This document shows positions 7,714-11,227 of a stretch of DNA of 11,227 nucleotides, in pieces. Position numbers and translations under genes: made by a program. Location of the stretch: positions 1-11,227 of the forward strand of contig CAZYDR010000115.1 in assembly GCA_964645285.1 (NCBI GenBank), given 5' to 3'. Position 1 is the first letter of the stretch. Every line of letters begins with the position of its first letter. This DNA comes from JAYZAP01 sp964645285. Its GTDB lineage: Bacteria; Pseudomonadota; Alphaproteobacteria; JAAXGF01. The notes below the pieces were generated by a model, which was given only the letters and a program-made list of their open reading frames with translations, did not search any database and had not been told where the DNA came from.

Positions 7714-7766
7714 TGTAGGTTTGCACCCGTATTGACGCCCTATTTTCCGCAGGACGATTCGTTTCC

Positions 7767-8789
7767 TTGGCCCCTTCGCAACCGCCCAAGGCTATCATTT
7801 TCGGCTGCGCCGGCACGGTCCTGACCGACGCCGAACGGCGGTTCTTCGCCGCCGTCCAGCCCCTCGGTTTTATCCTGTTTCAGCGCAACTGTGAGACGCC
7901 GGACCAGTTACGCGCGCTAGTCGCCGACATGCGCGCAACCCTTGGCCGTGCCGACGCGCCGGTGCTGATCGACCAGGAAGGCGGCCGCGTGGCGCGCTTG
8001 CGGCCGCCCCATTGGCGGGCGTCGCCGGCGGCGGGCGTCATTGGCGAGCTGACGGCGCGCGACTGGATCGCCGGGAACGAAGCGGCGTGTCTCAATGCCA
8101 CACTGATTGCCACCGAGCTTCACGACGCGGGTATCACCATCAACTGCGCGCCTGTCCTTGACCTGCCCATAGCCGGCGCCAGCGACGCCATCGGCGATCG
8201 CGCCTTCAGTGGCGCGGCGTCGATCACCGGCGCCCTGGGCGGCGCGGTGTGCGGCGGCCTACTGGCCGGTGGCGTGCTGCCGGTGATCAAGCACATGCCG
8301 GGCCACGGCCGGGCCATGAGCGACACCCACTACGCCCTGCCGGTGGTCGACGAGCCTATCGACGTGCTGCGGGCGACCGACTTGGCGCCGTTCCAGCAGC
8401 TCCGCGAGTCGCCCTGGGGCATGACCGCCCATATCGTGTTCAGCGCTATCGACGACAGGCCGGCGACCCAGTCGACGCTGGTGATCGAGCGAATCATCCG
8501 GGGCGAGATTGGTTTCGAGGGGGTGCTTTTCTCCGACGATCTGTCCATGGAAGCCCTGGTCGGCGGCCTTGGCGAGCGGGCCTCGGTATCTCTGGAAGCG
8601 GGCTGCGACGTGGTTGAGCACTGCAACGGCGTGCTTGAAGAGATGTCGGAAGTGGCTGCGGCCGTAGGTCCCTTGAGCGACGGCGCCCAGACCCGTATCG
8701 CCGCCGCCGAAGCCCAGCGCGAGGCCCCCGAGCCGGTGGATCGCGCGGACTTGGAAGCGCGTCTCGAACAATTACTGACGGGCGGCTGA
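7767..8789 (+). CDS. nagZ: beta-N-acetylhexosaminidase (GH3)
   Basis: Cytosolic glycoside hydrolase family 3 enzyme that removes N-acetylglucosamine from 1,6-anhydro-MurNAc muropeptides during peptidoglycan recycling. At 340 residues it has the usual single-domain NagZ size. The N-terminus reads AIIFGCAGTVLTDAE, then LGFILFQRNCETPDQL and LIDQEGGRVARL. The catalytic loop KHMPGHGRAMSDTH is at residues 175-188, with the His/Asp acid-base pair expected in it. LFSDDLSMEAL (254-264) carries the nucleophilic Asp, probably D257 or D258 by family pattern. The TTG start at 7767 is chosen because it begins just before the conserved N-terminal strand and has AGGA at 7751-7754, though with a long 12-base spacing; the frame remains open upstream. 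The last 40 residues are Ala/Glu-rich and less conserved. The gene ends two bases before the M50 protease gene. Neighbouring SPOR and Scp genes are its usual alphaproteobacterial company. Confidence 0.94.
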   Translation: MAPSQPPKAIIFGCAGTVLTDAERRFFAAVQPLGFILFQRNCETPDQLRALVADMRATLGRADAPVLIDQEGGRVARLRPPHWRASPAAGVIGELTARDWIAGNEAACLNATLIATELHDAGITINCAPVLDLPIAGASDAIGDRAFSGAASITGALGGAVCGGLLAGGVLPVIKHMPGHGRAMSDTHYALPVVDEPIDVLRATDLAPFQQLRESPWGMTAHIVFSAIDDRPATQSTLVIERIIRGEIGFEGVLFSDDLSMEALVGGLGERASVSLEAGCDVVEHCNGVLEEMSEVAAAVGPLSDGAQTRIAAAEAQREAPEPVDRADLEARLEQLLTGG

Positions 8790-8791
8790 CA

Positions 8792-9493
8792 ATGGGATCA
8801 GTCAGCGAATTTCTCTATACGGTCTCGGTCTGGGTGATCCCGGTGGTGATCGCCATCACCTTCCACGAGGTCGCCCATGGTTGGGTCGCCGACAAACTGG
8901 GCGACGACACCGCGCGGCGTCTCGGGCGGGTCAATTTCAACCCGCTGAGTCATGTCGACCGTTTCGGCACCGTTATCCTGCCGGGAATGCTAATTCTGCT
9001 CAAAACAATGGGGGCAGGCAGTTTCATTTTCGGCTACGCCAAGCCGGTACCCGTCAATTTTGGCCGCCTCAAAAATCCCAAACGGGACATGATCTTGGTC
9101 GCCCTGGCCGGGCCGGCCATGAACATTCTGCTCGCCCTGGTCGCCGCCATTCTGTACCACGCGACACCCTGGTTCTCGCCCTTGCTCGGCGAATGGCTGG
9201 CGAAAAACCTGCACAACATGCTGTGGATCAATGTGATCCTAGCGGTCTTCAACATGCTGCCGCTGCCACCGCTTGACGGCGGCCGGGTGATGGTCGGGTT
9301 GTTGCCGCGTCCGCTGGCCTATCGATTTGCCCACATCGAGCGCTTTGGCATGTTGATCCTTATCGGTTTCCTGTTCATCCTGCCCTGGGTGGGTTCGATG
9401 GTGGGGCTGGACTTGAACATTTTTTCCTGGGTGATGTGGCAGCCGATCAGCTTCGTGTACGATGTAATCGTTACCCTGACCGGCCATGGCTAA
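8792..9493 (+). CDS. site-2 protease family (M50) membrane metallopeptidase
   Basis: A polytopic inner-membrane zinc metalloprotease of the site-2 protease type. The 233-residue protein is compact and has no PDZ domain, so it belongs to the small M50 group and not to RseP. The zinc-binding HEVAH is at residues 25-29 at the end of the first hydrophobic segment. The second signature, NMLPLPPLDGG, starts at residue 154 and places the third zinc ligand Asp at 162. Between them are PVPVNFGRLKNPKRD, typical of this group, and the hydrophobic ALAGPAMNILLALVAA segment. More hydrophobic segments fill residues 185-225. The ATG follows the nagZ stop after two bases and precedes scpA by nine, so all are probably one transcript. 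Substrates are unknown. Such proteases sit beside scpA/scpB in a number of bacterial phyla (from memory), but I do not recall this as standard between nagZ and scpA. Confidence 0.92.
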   Translation: MGSVSEFLYTVSVWVIPVVIAITFHEVAHGWVADKLGDDTARRLGRVNFNPLSHVDRFGTVILPGMLILLKTMGAGSFIFGYAKPVPVNFGRLKNPKRDMILVALAGPAMNILLALVAAILYHATPWFSPLLGEWLAKNLHNMLWINVILAVFNMLPLPPLDGGRVMVGLLPRPLAYRFAHIERFGMLILIGFLFILPWVGSMVGLDLNIFSWVMWQPISFVYDVIVTLTGHG

Positions 9494-9502
9494 ACAAACC
9501 AG

Positions 9503-10309
9503 ATGATTGAAACCTTCGAGAGCGACGAAAACGGCGAACGTGGCGGGGCCCGATGGGAGGGGCAGAGCCAGCGGCTGTTTGTCGATCTCGACGGCTACGA
9601 AGGCCCACTCGATATGCTGCTGGCCCTGGCCCGCGAGCAGAAGGTCGATCTGGCCAATATTTCTATCCTGCAGCTTGCCGAGCAGTACCTGGTCTACATC
9701 GAGGGCGCCCGCGAGTTGGACCTGGACATCGCCGCCGATCATTTGGTCATGGCGGCGTGGCTGGCTTATCTCAAGTCGCGCCTGCTGTTGCCCGACTCGC
9801 CCGGCGATGAAGAGCCCAGCGGCGAGGAGCTGGCCGAAGCACTGGCCTTCCAGCTGCGACGCCTGGAAGCCATGCGCGAGGCTGGCGAGAAGCTGTTGGG
9901 CCGGCCGCGCCTTGGCCAGGATATCTTTCCCCGGGGCGCGCCGGAGGGTCTGCGGGTAATCCGCCACCCGTTCTTCGAAGTCACGCTTTACGAGCTACTG
10001 CAGGCCTACGCCGAGCACAAGGTTAGGGCCAGTGTCAGCCGGCTCACGGTGGAGCCGTCGCGTATCCAGTCCATGGACCAGGCCCTGGCCTATCTGCTGA
10101 GCAAGCTCGACCATTCCATGAGCTGGCAGACCCTAGTAAGTTTTCTGCCGCCGGGATTGGCCGAGGATGTGATCGGCCGGTCCGTGGTTGCCTCGACTTT
10201 TGCGGCCAGTCTCGAACTTGCCCGCCTGGGTGAGGTGAAGCTGCGTCAATCCAAGCCCTTCGCGCCGCTGTTCCTACGCGCGCCCAAGAAGACCACGAGC
10301 AAGCCATGA
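9503..10309 (+). CDS. scpA: segregation and condensation protein A (kleisin)
   Basis: Kleisin subunit that bridges the SMC heads with ScpB to form the chromosome-condensing complex on the nucleoid. Length 268 is usual for alphaproteobacteria. After a short acidic leader, the N-terminal kleisin helix region begins with FVDLDGYEGPLDMLLALARE (residues 26-45), matching the family's FEGPLDLLL motif. It continues with KVDLANISILQLAEQYL and the LAYLKSRLLLP helix. A charged middle (GDEEPSGEEL) leads to RRLEAMREAGEKL. The C-terminal winged-helix region, about residues 230-262, reads STFAASLELARLGEV and ends PFAPLFLRAP. ATG at 9503 is the first start after the M50 stop and has no clear Shine-Dalgarno sequence; the variable leader means a later start is possible. 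The stop overlaps the scpB start as ATGA. Confidence 0.95.
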   Translation: MIETFESDENGERGGARWEGQSQRLFVDLDGYEGPLDMLLALAREQKVDLANISILQLAEQYLVYIEGARELDLDIAADHLVMAAWLAYLKSRLLLPDSPGDEEPSGEELAEALAFQLRRLEAMREAGEKLLGRPRLGQDIFPRGAPEGLRVIRHPFFEVTLYELLQAYAEHKVRASVSRLTVEPSRIQSMDQALAYLLSKLDHSMSWQTLVSFLPPGLAEDVIGRSVVASTFAASLELARLGEVKLRQSKPFAPLFLRAPKKTTSKP

Positions 10310-10968
10310 GCGATCAGTCTATCCGTGATCAGGCCCAAGAACTGCGCATGCTCGAGGCCATGTTGTTCGCCACCACCGAGCCCTTGGACGAAGCAACCCT
10401 TGCCAGCCACCTGCCCGAAGGTACCGATCTCGCGGCGGCGCTGGAGGCGTTGCAAGCCGCCTATGCAGAGCGCGGCATCAACGTGGTGCGGGTAGCCAAG
10501 CGCTGGGCCATGCGTACCGCCGTCGATCTGGCGCCGCTGCTGCAGCGTGATGTGGAGGTTGGCCGGCGGCTGTCGCGGGCCGGGGTCGAGACTCTATCGA
10601 TCATCGCCTATCACCAGCCAGTGACCCGGGCGGAGATCGAAGAGATGCGGGGCGTCAGCACCAGCCGGGGCACCTTGGACATTCTGCTCGAAGCCGGTTG
10701 GATCAAGCCCCGGGGTCGCCGCCAGACCCCCGGCCGGCCCGTAACCTGGGTTACCACCGACGGCTTTCTCGACCATTTCGGCCTTGAATCCCTCGACGAC
10801 CTTCCCGGCGTATCGGATTTGCGGGCTGCCGGCCTTCTCGACAGTGGCCCGTCGGTCCGAAGCTATGGTCTCGAACTGCCCCTAGGTGGTGGCGAGGACG
10901 ATAGCGACGAAGCTGATACCGAGGATATCAACGCGGTGGAACCGCTCAGCGATCAGGACGAGGCGTAA
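10306..10968 (+). CDS. scpB: segregation and condensation protein B
   Basis: Dimeric winged-helix partner of ScpA in the SMC-ScpAB condensin, acting on the nucleoid in chromosome organisation and segregation. The 220-residue protein starts with the expected MLEAMLFATTEPLDEATL segment of the first winged helix. It then has LSIIAYHQPVTRAEIEEMRGV (about residues 96-116), the strongest family signature, and GRRQTPGRP (137-145) followed by WVTTDGFLDHFGL in the second winged helix. The C-terminus, from about 195, is a variable acidic tail rich in Asp and Glu, common in alphaproteobacterial ScpB. The start is fixed by the ATGA overlap with scpA; no strong ribosome-binding site is seen, so translation is likely coupled. 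The gene is the last of the co-directional run in this window. Confidence 0.95.
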   Translation: MSDQSIRDQAQELRMLEAMLFATTEPLDEATLASHLPEGTDLAAALEALQAAYAERGINVVRVAKRWAMRTAVDLAPLLQRDVEVGRRLSRAGVETLSIIAYHQPVTRAEIEEMRGVSTSRGTLDILLEAGWIKPRGRRQTPGRPVTWVTTDGFLDHFGLESLDDLPGVSDLRAAGLLDSGPSVRSYGLELPLGGGEDDSDEADTEDINAVEPLSDQDEA

Positions 10969-10974
10969 CCGCAG

Positions 10975-11004
10975 TTCGCTAGCGAATGTCGGAATTTGTT
11001 CCGA
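10975..11004 (+). terminator. pair of adjacent inverted repeats downstream of scpB (possible transcript end)
   Basis: TTCGCTAGCGAA at 10975-10986 is a perfect 12-base palindrome, six bases after the scpB stop. Two bases later TCGGAA (10989-10994) and TTCCGA (10999-11004) form a perfect six-pair stem with a four-base TTTG loop. No T-run follows directly. Position just after the last gene of the run suggests a transcript end or RNA-stabilising structure, but without the T-run this is weak as an intrinsic terminator. Confidence 0.4.
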
Positions 11005-11046
11005 GATATAAAGGACTTGTGACTTCTGTTTAATGTCCTTAGCTTG

Positions 11047-11065
11047 TTTGTGGAATCTCCGCAAA
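11047..11065. repeat. operator-like inverted repeat in the AT-rich tail
   Basis: TTTGTGGA and TCCGCAAA flank a three-base ATC centre. Seven of eight positions match as an inverted repeat, and the remaining one is a G-T wobble in RNA. The 19-base dyad lies in AT-rich DNA between scpB and whatever follows, as expected for a binding site of a dimeric regulator, but I do not recognise the motif. Confidence 0.3.
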
Positions 11066-11227
11066 TGCAAATCATTCTTAACTATGTTAATGACAAAATA
11101 TCCACCACGCCACACCATGCCGGCAATCGGACTGGCTGAACTCGGGCATAAGCCACCAATAATCGATGTCTGATTGTCCCGATCATCTGTCCAGCCTTCG
11201 TCTTCCGCCCACAGAATAGGACCACAA

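Larger units (their letters stand above)
10969..11227. other. intergenic tail after scpB with AT-rich core and no supported gene
   Basis: These 259 bases hold no coding sequence I can support. GC over 10981-11100 is about 35% by hand count (42 of 120), against roughly 60-70% in the genes; it rises again after 11100. Several short inverted repeats are packed into 10975-11065. The region may hold terminators for the scp transcript and control sites for a gene beyond the right edge. A minus-strand frame is open from the edge to 10885 but is not gene-like in codon use. tatA, often next after scpB in this class, is absent here. Confidence 0.7.

Noticed and set aside
7733..7761. TTGACG at 7733-7738 as a -35 box for a nagZ promoter
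   Set aside because: At a normal spacing of 16-18 bases there is no good -10 sequence (around GATTCG), and the implied start would fall on the nagZ TTG itself. Support is too weak to annotate.
3254..7766. Mobile element carrying hyuAB
   Set aside because: No transposase, integrase, terminal inverted repeats or target-site duplication could be found at either end; only the synteny break and the remnant suggest insertion.
11084..11173. Small plus-strand ORF of 29 codons in the tail region
   Set aside because: It has no ribosome-binding site, codon use is unlike the neighbours and no motif is visible; chance is the best explanation.

Overview
The window looks like chromosomal DNA from an alphaproteobacterium, most likely near Rhodospirillales. 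This rests on the high GC, on protein sequences typical of that class, and above all on gene order. The series dgt-like dGTPase / argS / SPOR-domain protein / nagZ / scpA / scpB on one strand matches, from memory, a conserved alphaproteobacterial chromosome-maintenance and cell-envelope cluster. All confidently called genes are on the + strand and closely packed.

Layout. 1-707: 3' end of a dgt-like HD-domain nucleotide hydrolase, entering from the left edge. 707-2467: argS, joined to dgt by a TAATG stop/start. 2468-3253: a membrane-anchored SPOR protein with a long Pro/Glu linker, starting at the base after the argS stop. 3254-3393: a short gap holding an orphan 3' coding remnant with no start codon. 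3394-5487 and 5484-7220: hyuA and hyuB, the two subunits of an ATP-dependent hydantoinase/oxoprolinase-type enzyme, coupled by an ATGA overlap. 7312-7677: a small DUF454 (YbaN-like) membrane protein. 7767-8789: nagZ. 8792-9493: a site-2-type (M50) membrane metalloprotease. 9503-10309 and 10306-10968: scpA and scpB, coupled by ATGA. 10969-11227: a non-coding-looking tail with an AT-rich core (about 35% GC over 10981-11100, counted by hand) and several inverted repeats. tatA, which often follows scpB in this class, is not present in it.

How the genes fit together. Most are housekeeping: dNTP balance (dgt), arginyl-tRNA supply (argS), septal peptidoglycan binding (SPOR), muropeptide recycling (nagZ), membrane proteolysis (M50) and chromosome condensation (scpA/scpB, partners of SMC). 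The hyuA-hyuB pair is metabolic and does not belong to this theme. It separates the SPOR gene from nagZ and is preceded by the remnant, so it is probably a later insertion or rearrangement.

I see no tRNA, rRNA, CRISPR array, transposase or obvious new defence system. The points most worth a second look are the remnant before hyuA, the metabolic insertion in a conserved cluster, and the dyad-rich AT-rich tail after scpB.
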